Assembly: GCA_934167225.1 (NCBI GenBank)
Contig: CAKPLD010000001.1
Coordinates: 1-64,000 of the forward strand
Source: an uncultured Clostridia bacterium
Lineage (GTDB): Bacteria > Bacillota > Clostridia > TANB77 > CAG-508
Direction of reading: 5' to 3'
DNA: 64,000 nt
The position numbers and the translations under genes are program-made. Numbering within the stretch: position 1 is the first letter of the stretch; the number at the start of each line of letters is the position of its first letter. The notes beneath the pieces are model-generated. The model was given only the letters and a program-made list of their open reading frames with translations. It made no database searches and was not told where the DNA came from. Of the stretch, positions 44,393-52,535 are shown in pieces.

Positions 44393-45190
44393 TTACTTTT
44401 TTATAAAGTTATAATCAACACTATTGTTTAAAACCAAACTACCATCATAAATAGTGGAATTTTCAGTAGATAAAGGGATATTTAAGATAAAGGGACAAGA
44501 ATAAACTTCATCCAAATTGTTGGTAATATTAATAACAAAGCTCAATTTACAAGAAATAGAGTTTAAAGTAATACCGCATCTTTTAAGCAAAGAGCCATCG
44601 TAAGAGATGTGAGACATATTGTCTGTTAAGGTATAGTTAGATTTTAACCCTGAATTTACATAGCAAAAGGTAATGGGGTTGGCGCAGTTATTGTATAAAG
44701 TTGGATTAGAATAGTCAATTTCATCTGCAGAAGAAATTTCAAAATCTAAGTTGTTTTCGATTTTTTTAGATTCATCGAAGCTATTATTGGCAAAATCATT
44801 AATATTTTTGTAATAAAGATTAGGAGTACCAACAGAAGGTGCTAATTCAAAAGTAATATTAGAAACATTTACTTTTTTCAAAGTATTTTTGGCATCATAA
44901 TTACCATTAGCATTATTATTAATAAAAATAGCAATATCGGTATATTGGTATAAATCTGATATAGTGAAAGTGGAATTTGCATTGATTTCAGATTTTGCAT
45001 TTGCACTACTAAAATAAACTATTTTATTTACTGAAAAAGGAGCTGTTAAATCTACAGATAAGGCGTTTTTCATGGCATTTTTTCTTGTTATTATTTGTGA
45101 AAAAGATTTTACAGATAAGAAGCCTAAAAATATAAGTACTAAAAAAAGTAGTGTAAATAATATGTAAAATAAGTATTTTTTCTTAAACAT
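44393..45190 (-). CDS. Exported, membrane-anchored protein of unknown function (265 aa)
   Basis: A strong N-terminal hydrophobic segment after MFKKKYLF (FYILFTLLFLVLIFLGFLSV) acts as signal or anchor. The rest is an Asn/Ser-rich beta-type extracellular domain with a few Cys (NNCANPITFCYVN). I recognise no family. It has core-like AT-rich codon use and no in-frame CGG. Upstream on the minus strand AAAAAAAATG is poor in ribosome site but GGAGG lies a little further away. Confidence 0.6.
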   Translation of the reverse strand: MFKKKYLFYILFTLLFLVLIFLGFLSVKSFSQIITRKNAMKNALSVDLTAPFSVNKIVYFSSANAKSEINANSTFTISDLYQYTDIAIFINNNANGNYDAKNTLKKVNVSNITFELAPSVGTPNLYYKNINDFANNSFDESKKIENNLDFEISSADEIDYSNPTLYNNCANPITFCYVNSGLKSNYTLTDNMSHISYDGSLLKRCGITLNSISCKLSFVINITNNLDEVYSCPFILNIPLSTENSTIYDGSLVLNNSVDYNFIKK

Positions 45191-45278
45191 TTTTTTTCCT
45201 CCAATTAATTTAATAATATAATATATTAAATAATAGTATAAAATATTAATAAAGTCAATAAAAGTTAACTGAATTTAC

Positions 45279-45307
45279 TTGCATAAAGCAACAAAAACAT
45301 ATATAAT
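45279..45307 (+). promoter_or_regulatory. pyrC promoter
   Basis: TTGCAT (45279-45284), 17-bp spacer, TATAAT (45302-45307), 47 bp before the start codon. Confidence 0.75.
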
Positions 45308-45354
45308 AAAAGAGCAGTAAAAAGACCAGACGAAAAATGAGGGAGGTTTTATAA

Positions 45355-46635
45355 ATGAAAACACTATTAAAAAATGCAAGAGTTGTAGATTATAAAAATA
45401 AGTTAGATGGAAAAATGGATATTTTATTAGATGATGATAAAATATCAAAAATAGCTGAAAAAATAGAAGAAACAGCAGATAGAGAAATAGATTGTACAAA
45501 TTACATAATAATACCTGGAATGATAGACATGCATTGTCACTTAAGAGAACCAGGATTTGAGTATAAAGAAACAATAGAAACAGGCTCGAAAAGTGCGGTA
45601 GCTGGTGGTTTTACAACAATATGTCCAATGCCAAATACAAAACCAGTACCTGATAATGTAGAAACATTAAAAATGATTATAGAAAAAGCAAAAGCAGTAA
45701 ATTTATGTAATGTACTTCCATTTTCATCAATAACAAAAGGTGAAAAAGGCGAGGAATTAGTAGATTTTAAAGCAATGAAAGAAGCAGGTGCAATTGCATT
45801 TTCAGATGATGGAATCCCTGTTGTAAATTCAAAAGTAATGAGAGAAGGCATGATAAAAGCAAATGAAGTTGGTTCATTTACATCGGCACACTGCGAGGAA
45901 AAATCAGTGGCCAAAGGAGCAATAAATGCGGGAACAATTGCCGACCAATTAGGAGTAGAAGGAGTATTACCAGAAGCAGAAGAAATAATGGCAGCTCGTG
46001 ATGCAATAATTGCCGAAACAAACAATATACATGCACACATTTGCCACATCAGTACAAAAACATCAAAAAACATGATAAGAGATGCTAAAAAAAGAGGAGT
46101 AAAAATTACTTGTGAAACATGTCCACATTATTTCTCTCTAACAGTAGACAAGGTTCTAAAAAAAGGAACAAATGCAAAAATGAACCCTCCTTTAAGAGAA
46201 GAAAAAGACAGATTAGCTATCATAGAAGGCTTAAAAGAGGGAACAATAGATGCTATAATAACAGACCATGCACCACATTCTGAAGAAGAAAAAGCAAAAA
46301 AATTAGCAGATGCACCAAACGGAATTATAGGATTTGAAACAGCGTTATCTTGTGAAATTATGAATTTGATAGATACGGGAGCTTTAAATTATGATGATTT
46401 AGTTAGGGTTACTTCATATAATCCGGCAAAATTATTAGGATTAAATAAAAAAGGTGCAATAGAAGTTGGATTTGATGCAGATTTAACTATTTTTGACCCA
46501 AATAAAGAATATGTTTATACAAAGGATATGATAGTTTCTAAGGCTAAAAATTCACCTTTTATAGATGAAAAAATGAAAGGAAAAGTTATGTACACTATTG
46601 TTGGTGGAAGAGTAGTGTATGAAGGAAAGGAATGA
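45355..46635 (+). CDS. pyrC: Dihydroorotase (class I)
   Basis: 426 residues. Closes carbamoyl-aspartate to dihydroorotate in pyrimidine synthesis. The metal site is seen in PGMIDMHCHLREPG and GGFTTICPMPNTKP, with His in SAHCEE and HAHICHIST, and the catalytic Asp in AIITDHAPHS; CETCPHYFSL precedes. Class I length and motifs. GGGAGG precedes the ATG. No other pyr gene is adjacent, though pyrG lies elsewhere in the window. Confidence 0.96.
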   Translation: MKTLLKNARVVDYKNKLDGKMDILLDDDKISKIAEKIEETADREIDCTNYIIIPGMIDMHCHLREPGFEYKETIETGSKSAVAGGFTTICPMPNTKPVPDNVETLKMIIEKAKAVNLCNVLPFSSITKGEKGEELVDFKAMKEAGAIAFSDDGIPVVNSKVMREGMIKANEVGSFTSAHCEEKSVAKGAINAGTIADQLGVEGVLPEAEEIMAARDAIIAETNNIHAHICHISTKTSKNMIRDAKKRGVKITCETCPHYFSLTVDKVLKKGTNAKMNPPLREEKDRLAIIEGLKEGTIDAIITDHAPHSEEEKAKKLADAPNGIIGFETALSCEIMNLIDTGALNYDDLVRVTSYNPAKLLGLNKKGAIEVGFDADLTIFDPNKEYVYTKDMIVSKAKNSPFIDEKMKGKVMYTIVGGRVVYEGKE

Positions 46636-46639
46636 TTAT

Positions 46640-46906
46640 ATGCCAGAAATAAGTAGATTTCAAGGAATGATAATAAAGTTGATATTTTTGGATAATGATA
46701 AACATCATAAACCACATATACATGTATATTATGGTGAATATGAAGCATCAATTGGAATTGACGGAGAAATGTTAAGTGGTTCTTTACCTGTAAAAAAATA
46801 TAAATTATTGCAAGCTTGGATGATATTACACGAAGACGAACTATATAAAGCATGGAATAATGCAGTTAGAGGAATTCCTTTTGATAATATTAAACCATTA
46901 GATTAA
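46640..46906 (+). CDS. DUF4160 protein
   Basis: 88 residues from ATG 46640, chosen for AAAGG nine bases upstream; an earlier in-frame ATG at 46619 overlaps pyrC without a site. The motifs FQGMIIKLIFLDNDKHHKPHIHVYYGEY and LLQAWMILHEDEL are typical of DUF4160. It is paired with a DUF2442 gene, a pair that commonly travels together and has been proposed to be toxin-antitoxin-like; no activity can be read from the sequence. Confidence 0.8.
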   Translation: MPEISRFQGMIIKLIFLDNDKHHKPHIHVYYGEYEASIGIDGEMLSGSLPVKKYKLLQAWMILHEDELYKAWNNAVRGIPFDNIKPLD

Positions 46907-46919
46907 GGAGATGATAAAA

Positions 46920-47225
46920 ATGCGTATTTTAAATGATATTGTATATGCTGATGATAATAGTAACAAAAAGGATTTAAAAATAATAGAAATAAAAATTATA
47001 TCAGAACTATCAATGCTTGTTACGTTTTCTAATGATGAAAAAAGAATTTTTGACTTGAAAGAAATTGTAAAATATCCAGCATATGAAAAATTAAAAGACT
47101 TTGAAATATTTAAAAATGCATATATTGAACATGGAATTATCGTTTGGGATAATGGTAATATAGATATATCACCAGAAACGGTATATGAAAACAGTTTTGT
47201 ATATGAACAAGAAATAGCTATGTAA
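46920..47225 (+). CDS. DUF2442 protein
   Basis: 101 residues. AAGGAG at 46905-46910 selects ATG 46920; ATG 46911 directly abuts that site. The conserved LVTFSNDEKRIFDLKEIV and HGIIVWDNGNIDISPETVYENS motifs identify DUF2442. The gene lies 13 bases after the DUF4160 gene and is surely co-transcribed with it. Role unknown. Confidence 0.8.
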   Translation: MRILNDIVYADDNSNKKDLKIIEIKIISELSMLVTFSNDEKRIFDLKEIVKYPAYEKLKDFEIFKNAYIEHGIIVWDNGNIDISPETVYENSFVYEQEIAM

Positions 47226-47243
47226 AAGAAAGGACGTATAAAA

Positions 47244-48521
47244 ATGGAACATAAAATAGTGCCAATTACAGTATTAACAGGATATTTAGGAGCAGGAAAA
47301 ACAACACTTCTAAATTATGTATTGAACAACCAAGAAGGATACAAAGTAGCAGTAATAGTAAACGATATTGGAGAAGTAAATATAGATGAAAAGCTAATAA
47401 AAGATGGAGGCTTTATTAAAGAAGAAGACAAAGGAAATGTAGTACCATTATCTAATGGATGTATATGTTGTACATTAAAGCAAGATTTAATGAATCAAAT
47501 AATGGATATTCTAAAAACAAGACAATTTGACTATATTTTAATAGAAGCAAGTGGAATATGTGAACCGATGCCAATTGCACAAACAATTATGGCTTTAGAA
47601 GATTCAACAGTTCAATATGGTCTACCAAAAATATGTAGACTAGATAATGTAGTTACAGTTGTAGATGTTTTAAGATTAGCAACAGAATTTGGATGTGGAG
47701 ATTACTTAGTAAAAGAAGACATAGAAGAAGAAGATATAGAAAATTTACTAATTCAACAAATAGAATTTTGTAATACAATCATTTTAAACAAAGTTGATGA
47801 AATTGAACCAGAACAATTAAATAGAGTTAAAGCAATAATAAAAGAACTTCAACCAACAGCGAAAATTATAGAAACAAACTTTGGTAAAGTTAACTTTAAA
47901 GAAATTTTAGATACAAACAGCTTCAATTTTGAAAAAGTTGCGAGTTCAGCAGGCTGGATAAAAGAGCTTGAAAGAGATGATAATGAAAATATAGATGAAG
48001 AAGAACATCATCACAATCATGATGAAAATGAAGAACACCACGATCATCATCATGAAGAACATAGTGAGCATCACGATCATGACCACAAAGATGAGCACCA
48101 TGGACATGAAAATCATCATCACCACCATCATGACCACAATGATGAAGGAGAAGCGGAAGAATATGGAATATCAACATTTGTGTATACATCAAGAAAACCA
48201 TTAAGAGAGGATAAATTTGATGAATTTGCAAAAAAATTACCAAGAAATGTAATAAGATGCAAAGGGCTAGTTTGGTTTTCAAGCGATAATGAAATGTCAT
48301 ATTTATTTGAACAAGCAGGAAAACAACTTTCACTTTCAGAGGCAGGATATTGGCTAGCAACTGCACCAAAAGAAGAGTTAGAACAAATGGTTAAAGCAAA
48401 TCCAGATATTATGAATGATTGGGACGATGAAGTGGGAGACAGAATTACAAAACTTGTATTTATTGGGCAGAATATGGACAAAGACAAAATCAAAAAAGAC
48501 CTAAAAAACTGTGAACAATAA
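47244..48521 (+). CDS. CobW/ZigA-type G3E GTPase with a His-rich metal-binding linker
   Basis: 425 residues. G3E metallochaperone. Walker A GYLGAGKTT near residues 12-20, the metal-binding CxCC (GCICCTLK), the EASGICEPMP switch and the NKVDEIEP guanine motif are present. Residues about 250-300 are almost wholly His, Asp and Glu, a potential buffer for Zn, Ni or Co. The CobW C-terminal domain follows (STFVYTSRKPLREDKFDEF). Neighbouring genes do not show which enzyme it serves; a Mn-dependent pyrophosphatase is next but under its own promoter. Confidence 0.9.
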   Translation: MEHKIVPITVLTGYLGAGKTTLLNYVLNNQEGYKVAVIVNDIGEVNIDEKLIKDGGFIKEEDKGNVVPLSNGCICCTLKQDLMNQIMDILKTRQFDYILIEASGICEPMPIAQTIMALEDSTVQYGLPKICRLDNVVTVVDVLRLATEFGCGDYLVKEDIEEEDIENLLIQQIEFCNTIILNKVDEIEPEQLNRVKAIIKELQPTAKIIETNFGKVNFKEILDTNSFNFEKVASSAGWIKELERDDNENIDEEEHHHNHDENEEHHDHHHEEHSEHHDHDHKDEHHGHENHHHHHHDHNDEGEAEEYGISTFVYTSRKPLREDKFDEFAKKLPRNVIRCKGLVWFSSDNEMSYLFEQAGKQLSLSEAGYWLATAPKEELEQMVKANPDIMNDWDDEVGDRITKLVFIGQNMDKDKIKKDLKNCEQ

Positions 48522-48636
48522 GTCTCCAAACGTGAAGTACCCAAAAAGAACCTCTCCAAAAGGAAAAACATCCAAAAAGGCTATTTACAAAAGGAAAAAT
48601 GCAAAAAAAAGAATGTATTCCAAAGGAAAAAAGGTA

Positions 48637-48664
48637 TTGAAAATAGAAAAAATTATGTTATAAT
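48637..48664 (+). promoter_or_regulatory. Promoter of the pyrophosphatase gene
   Basis: TTGAAA (48637-48642), 16-bp spacer, TATAAT (48659-48664). Confidence 0.65.
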
Positions 48665-48694
48665 GAAACAAAAATGAAAGGAAGAAAAGAGAAA

Positions 48695-49618
48695 ATGGAA
48701 GAAATATACATATTTGGACACAAAAATCCAGATACAGATACAATTTTATCAGCTTTAATATTAGAAGCTATAGAAAAAACAATGGGAATTAACAAAGTAA
48801 AAGCATATAGATTAGGAGAAATAAACAAAGAAACTCAGTATGCACTAGATTATTTTGGAGTAAAAGCACCAGAACTATTAGAAGAAGTTGAAGAAGGAAG
48901 ACAAGTTATGCTTGTAGACCACAACGAATTTAATCAAAGTGTAAAAGGAATAGAAAAAGCAAAAATAGTAAGGGTTGTAGATCATCATAAAATAGCAAAC
49001 TTTGAAACACATGAACCATTATTTTACATGGCCATGCCTGTTGGATGTACAGCAACAATATTAAGAGATATGTGCAATGTAAGTGGTATAAAATTAGATA
49101 GAATTACAGCAGGACTTATGCTAAGTGCAATAATATCTGATACATTATTATTAAAATCACCTACAACAACAGAAAAAGATAAGCAAACAGCAGAAGAACT
49201 TGCTAAAATTGCAAATGTAGATTTAAATGCATATGGTCTAGACATGTTAAAAGCAGGTACAGATTTAAGTGAATTTACAGCAGAGCAACTAATAAATATA
49301 GACTCAAAACCATTTGAAACAAAAGGAGTAAAATATCAAGTAGCACAAGTAAATACAGCTTCAATAGATGATGTTTTAAAAGATAAAGAAAAAATAGAAG
49401 AAGCAATGGCTCATTTTATGAATGAAAATAATTTAGAATTATTTGTTTTCCTAATAACAGACATAATTACAAATAACTCACAAGTAATAGCACTTGGAAG
49501 ACAAGATGTAGTAGAAAGAGCATTTGATGTAAAACTTGAAAACAATACAGCGTTTTTATCAGGTGTAGTTTCAAGAAAAAAACAAGTTGTACCAAGAATT
49601 GACTGTTTTGTAGGATAA
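48695..49618 (+). CDS. ppaC: Manganese-dependent inorganic pyrophosphatase
   Basis: 307 residues. Hydrolyses pyrophosphate. The start ATG 48695 is chosen for AAAGGAAG at good distance and because the mature N-terminus MEEIYIFGHKNPDTD is the family's. The DHH metal motifs FGHKNPDTDT, LVDHNEF and VVDHHKIANF and the C-terminal SRKKQVVPRI phosphate-binding loop are intact, so a family II enzyme. lepB follows after 16 bases. Confidence 0.95.
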   Translation: MEEIYIFGHKNPDTDTILSALILEAIEKTMGINKVKAYRLGEINKETQYALDYFGVKAPELLEEVEEGRQVMLVDHNEFNQSVKGIEKAKIVRVVDHHKIANFETHEPLFYMAMPVGCTATILRDMCNVSGIKLDRITAGLMLSAIISDTLLLKSPTTTEKDKQTAEELAKIANVDLNAYGLDMLKAGTDLSEFTAEQLINIDSKPFETKGVKYQVAQVNTASIDDVLKDKEKIEEAMAHFMNENNLELFVFLITDIITNNSQVIALGRQDVVERAFDVKLENNTAFLSGVVSRKKQVVPRIDCFVG

Positions 49619-49634
49619 AAATGGAGGTAGTACA

Positions 49635-50285
49635 TTGGAAGAAGAAAAAATGAGTAAATTAAAAGATGCAATAGAATGGTTTTTTTGCATAATAATTGCA
49701 ATAATAATTGCTATTCTATTTAGATATTATATAGGAACACCAACAATAGTAAAACAGCCATCAATGTATCCAACACTAAAAGAAAATCAAAGATTATGGC
49801 TAAATAGAATTGATAGGACAACTAAAACTTTGCCAAAAAGAGGCGATATTATAACATTTGAGGCACCATCAACAACAACACTTTCATTATCTGAAAAAGA
49901 AGAAAGTGTAATTGCAAGATATGATAATGAACCACAAAGTGTATTAGGTAAATTTTCATATTATGTATTAGAAATGGATAAAATAAGTTATATAAAAAGG
50001 GTTATAGGTTTACCAGGAGACCATATATTAATTGAAAATGGCAGGGTATACATAAATGGAGAGCTATACGAAGAAGATTACCTACAGCCAGGAGTTGTAA
50101 CAGACAATGGAAAAGGATATTGTACAGACCTAACAGTACCAGAAAATACAGTATTTGCAATGGGAGATAATAGAACCCAAAGTACAGACTGTAGAAGCTT
50201 TGGATGTATACCATTAGAAAAAATAGAAAGTAAAGTATGGATAAGAATATGGCCATTAAACTTATTTGGAAAAATTGATAAATAG
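49635..50285 (+). CDS. lepB: Signal peptidase I
   Basis: 216 residues. Membrane serine protease that removes Sec signal peptides. TTG 49635 is the likely start (GGAGGT six bases before); ATG 49650 is an alternative. The N-terminal membrane helix is followed by VKQPSMYPTL with the catalytic Ser, the YIKRVIGLPGDHI box with the catalytic Lys, and the MGDNRTQSTDCRSFG box. It overlaps nothing and is followed after 10 bases by holB. Confidence 0.95.
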   Translation: MEEEKMSKLKDAIEWFFCIIIAIIIAILFRYYIGTPTIVKQPSMYPTLKENQRLWLNRIDRTTKTLPKRGDIITFEAPSTTTLSLSEKEESVIARYDNEPQSVLGKFSYYVLEMDKISYIKRVIGLPGDHILIENGRVYINGELYEEDYLQPGVVTDNGKGYCTDLTVPENTVFAMGDNRTQSTDCRSFGCIPLEKIESKVWIRIWPLNLFGKIDK

Positions 50286-50295
50286 GAGAATAAAT

Positions 50296-51186
50296 TTGTT
50301 TGATAAAATTTTAGGAAATGAAAAAATAAAATTAGAACTAATAAATTCTATAAAAACTGGAAAATACTCACATAGCTATTTATTTTTAGGAATATCTGGA
50401 ATAGGAAAAAAAATGATTGCAAGAGAGTTTGCAAAAATGATATTATGTGAGGGAGAAGAAAAATACTGTAATAAATGTAAATCCTGCTTAGAATTCGACT
50501 CCAATAACAATCCAGACTTTACAGAAATTGTACCAGATGGAAACAATGTAAAAATTGAACAAATAAGAGAAATGCAAAGAAAAATTGTAGAACAGCCTAT
50601 TATATCAAGTAAAAAGGTATACATAATAGATGATGCAGATACAATGACAAGGGAGGCTCAAAACTGTTTGCTAAAAACTTTAGAAGAGCCTCCAGAATTT
50701 GCAAATATTATACTAATAGGTTCAAATGAATCGAGCTTTTTAAGCACAATAAAATCAAGATGTACAATAATAAAGTTCAATCCAATTTCAGATGAACAAA
50801 TAAAAGAATATATAAAGCAAAAATACGAAATGCCAGAAATTTCGGAAAGCATAATTTTAGCAGGTTCTGGAAGCATTGGCAAAGTAGAAATATTAAAAGA
50901 CAAACAAGAACTTTTTAGTTCAATAGACAAAGTGATAAATAACATTGAAACAATGGATTTAATAGACACATTAAAAAATGCAGATATAATTTACAAATCA
51001 CAAGAAGATAAAAAAGATATATTAGAATATATAAATATTATTCTATTTAAAAAAGCAAAGCAAAACCAAAAATATTTAAATTGTATAAATATTGTAGAAG
51101 AAGCAAAAAAAAGATTAAATGCAAATAGCAATTACAATATGACAATTGATAATATGATTATGACAATATGGGAGGAAATACATTGA
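50296..51186 (+). CDS. holB: DNA polymerase III delta' subunit
   Basis: 296 residues from TTG 50296, set by TAGGAG seven bases upstream; the frame extends further back into lepB but without a site. Clamp-loader subunit with LGISGIGKKMIA (a P-loop relic), the zinc-binding Cys group CxxCKSC, the DADTMTREAQNCLLKTLEEPPE motif of the RFC box, and SRCTIIKF. The 3' end overlaps ricT by 4 bases. Typical Firmicutes order holB-ricT. Confidence 0.93.
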   Translation: MFDKILGNEKIKLELINSIKTGKYSHSYLFLGISGIGKKMIAREFAKMILCEGEEKYCNKCKSCLEFDSNNNPDFTEIVPDGNNVKIEQIREMQRKIVEQPIISSKKVYIIDDADTMTREAQNCLLKTLEEPPEFANIILIGSNESSFLSTIKSRCTIIKFNPISDEQIKEYIKQKYEMPEISESIILAGSGSIGKVEILKDKQELFSSIDKVINNIETMDLIDTLKNADIIYKSQEDKKDILEYINIILFKKAKQNQKYLNCINIVEEAKKRLNANSNYNMTIDNMIMTIWEEIH

Positions 51187-52103
51187 AAAACATAGTTGGA
51201 ATAAGATTTAGAAGACTTGGCAAAATATATTTTTTTAACCCTAAATATCTAATATTAAAAAAAGATGACATGGTAATAGTAGATACCGATGAAGGTGAAG
51301 AAATAGGAAAAGTAGCAATTCCAAATAGGACTATAGATGAAGAAAAGGTTCAAAAAGAATTAAAAAAAGTTCTTAGAATTGCAAACGAAAAAGATCTAAG
51401 ACACTATAAAGAATGCCAAGAAAAAGAAAAGGAAGCATTTAAATATTGCAATAAAAGAATAAAAGAATTAAGATTAAAAATGAACTTAACAGATGTAGAG
51501 TTCAAATTTAATAATTCGAAAATTTTATTCTATTTTACAGCAGATGGTAGAATTGATTTCCGTGAGCTTGTAAAAGACCTAGCAAGTGTTTACAGGAACA
51601 GAATAGAATTAAGACAAATAGGAGTAAGAGACGAAATAAAACGTCTTGGTGGAAATGGAGTTTGTGGAAGACAACTTTGCTGTTGTTCTTTCCTAAGTGA
51701 TTTTGAAACAGTATCTATAAAAATGGCTAAAGATCAGAATTTGTCTTTAAATCCATCTAAAATATCTGGTAATTGTGGCAGACTTATGTGTTGCTTAAAA
51801 TATGAAGATGAAGTTTACCAAGAAAAAATGAAGAAATTACCACATATTGGTGCTATTGTAAAAACTCCAGATGGTGTTGGAGAAGTAGAGGCTGTTGAAA
51901 CTTTAGCTGAAAGAATTAGGGTTAAACTTAAAAATGGAGAAGATTATAGCAGAAAAAAATATGATATAAAGGATATTAAAATTATTAAAGATACTCAAAG
52001 AGAGGTTGTTGACGAGGAAGAAGAAAAACATAAAAAGGAACTTGATGAGTTGGAAAGAATGGAAAATGAAGATAAAAAAGGAGGCGATAATTATGGCATA
52101 TAG
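51183..52103 (+). CDS. ricT: PSP1-domain protein RicT/YaaT
   Basis: 306 residues. In Bacillus, RicT with RicA and RicF binds Fe-S clusters and aids RNase Y in mRNA processing and development. TTG 51183, overlapping the holB stop, has GGAGG seven bases upstream and is the likely start. The PSP1 domain shows FYFTADGRIDFRELVKDLA-type core, the RLGGNGVCGRQLCCCSFL and SGNCGRLMCCLKYE Cys motifs that bind the cluster are intact. A Glu/Lys-rich coiled coil ends the protein. Confidence 0.93.
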   Translation: MKNIVGIRFRRLGKIYFFNPKYLILKKDDMVIVDTDEGEEIGKVAIPNRTIDEEKVQKELKKVLRIANEKDLRHYKECQEKEKEAFKYCNKRIKELRLKMNLTDVEFKFNNSKILFYFTADGRIDFRELVKDLASVYRNRIELRQIGVRDEIKRLGGNGVCGRQLCCCSFLSDFETVSIKMAKDQNLSLNPSKISGNCGRLMCCLKYEDEVYQEKMKKLPHIGAIVKTPDGVGEVEAVETLAERIRVKLKNGEDYSRKKYDIKDIKIIKDTQREVVDEEEEKHKKELDELERMENEDKKGGDNYGI

Positions 52104-52269
52104 AATTGACAAAGATAAATGTATTGGATGCGGAGCTTGTGTAGATAGTTGTCCTATGGGTTGCATTTCTATTGGTGATGATGGTAAAGCTGAAATTGAT
52201 GAGACTATTTGCATTAGCTGTGGGTCTTGTAGAGCTACTTGTCCGGTTGAAGCTCCGGAGGAAGGGTAA
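52093..52269 (+). CDS. 2[4Fe-4S] ferredoxin
   Basis: 58 residues with two clusters of the type CIGCGACVDSCPMG and CISCGSCRATCPVE. Small cytosolic electron carrier of anaerobic metabolism. The ATG 52093 overlaps the end of ricT by 11 bases and has GGAGG upstream. Its codon use (GCG-free but richer in GGT/TGT) differs a little from ricT. The following 52270-52400 contains an open stretch without a good start codon. Confidence 0.93.
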   Translation: MAYRIDKDKCIGCGACVDSCPMGCISIGDDGKAEIDETICISCGSCRATCPVEAPEEG

Positions 52270-52406
52270 AAGACGCAAAGCCTGAACTTTTGACGGTATA
52301 CGAATATGAGGTAAGACTCATATACAATGCTGTTGTCGCTGGAATGCTCTGTTTTGAGGGAAGGAAGAGTATAAGGTTTAAGAAAACAGAATAAAACAAA
52401 CATCCG

Positions 52407-52437
52407 AAAGCGGTGGACAATATGTCCACCGCTTTTT
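52407..52437 (+). terminator. Intrinsic terminator upstream of the giant gene
   Basis: AAAGCGGTGGACA (52407-52419) pairs with its complement (52423-52435) and is followed by TTTTT. The 52270-52406 stretch before it holds no gene I can support. Confidence 0.9.
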
Positions 52438-52472
52438 CCCAACAAAAACCAACCAAATAAACCAAAAAAATC

Positions 52473-52501
52473 TTGTATTTTTCAAAGTGGTATGATAAAA
52501 T
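52473..52501 (+). promoter_or_regulatory. Promoter of the giant surface protein gene
   Basis: TTGTAT (52473-52478), 17-bp spacer, TAAAAT (52496-52501), 35 bp before the start codon. Confidence 0.65.
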
Positions 52502-52535
52502 CAAAAAGAATAAAAACACATAGGAGATAAAGAAA

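Noticed and set aside
47923..48369. Additional His/Met-rich open frames on both strands around 48000
   Set aside because: They are shadows of the His-rich linker of the CobW-type gene caused by low-complexity codons.
52262..52300. c-di-GMP-I riboswitch suggested by GACGCAAAGCC
   Set aside because: The required upstream half (GGCAAACC and its GNRA-type hairpin) is missing.
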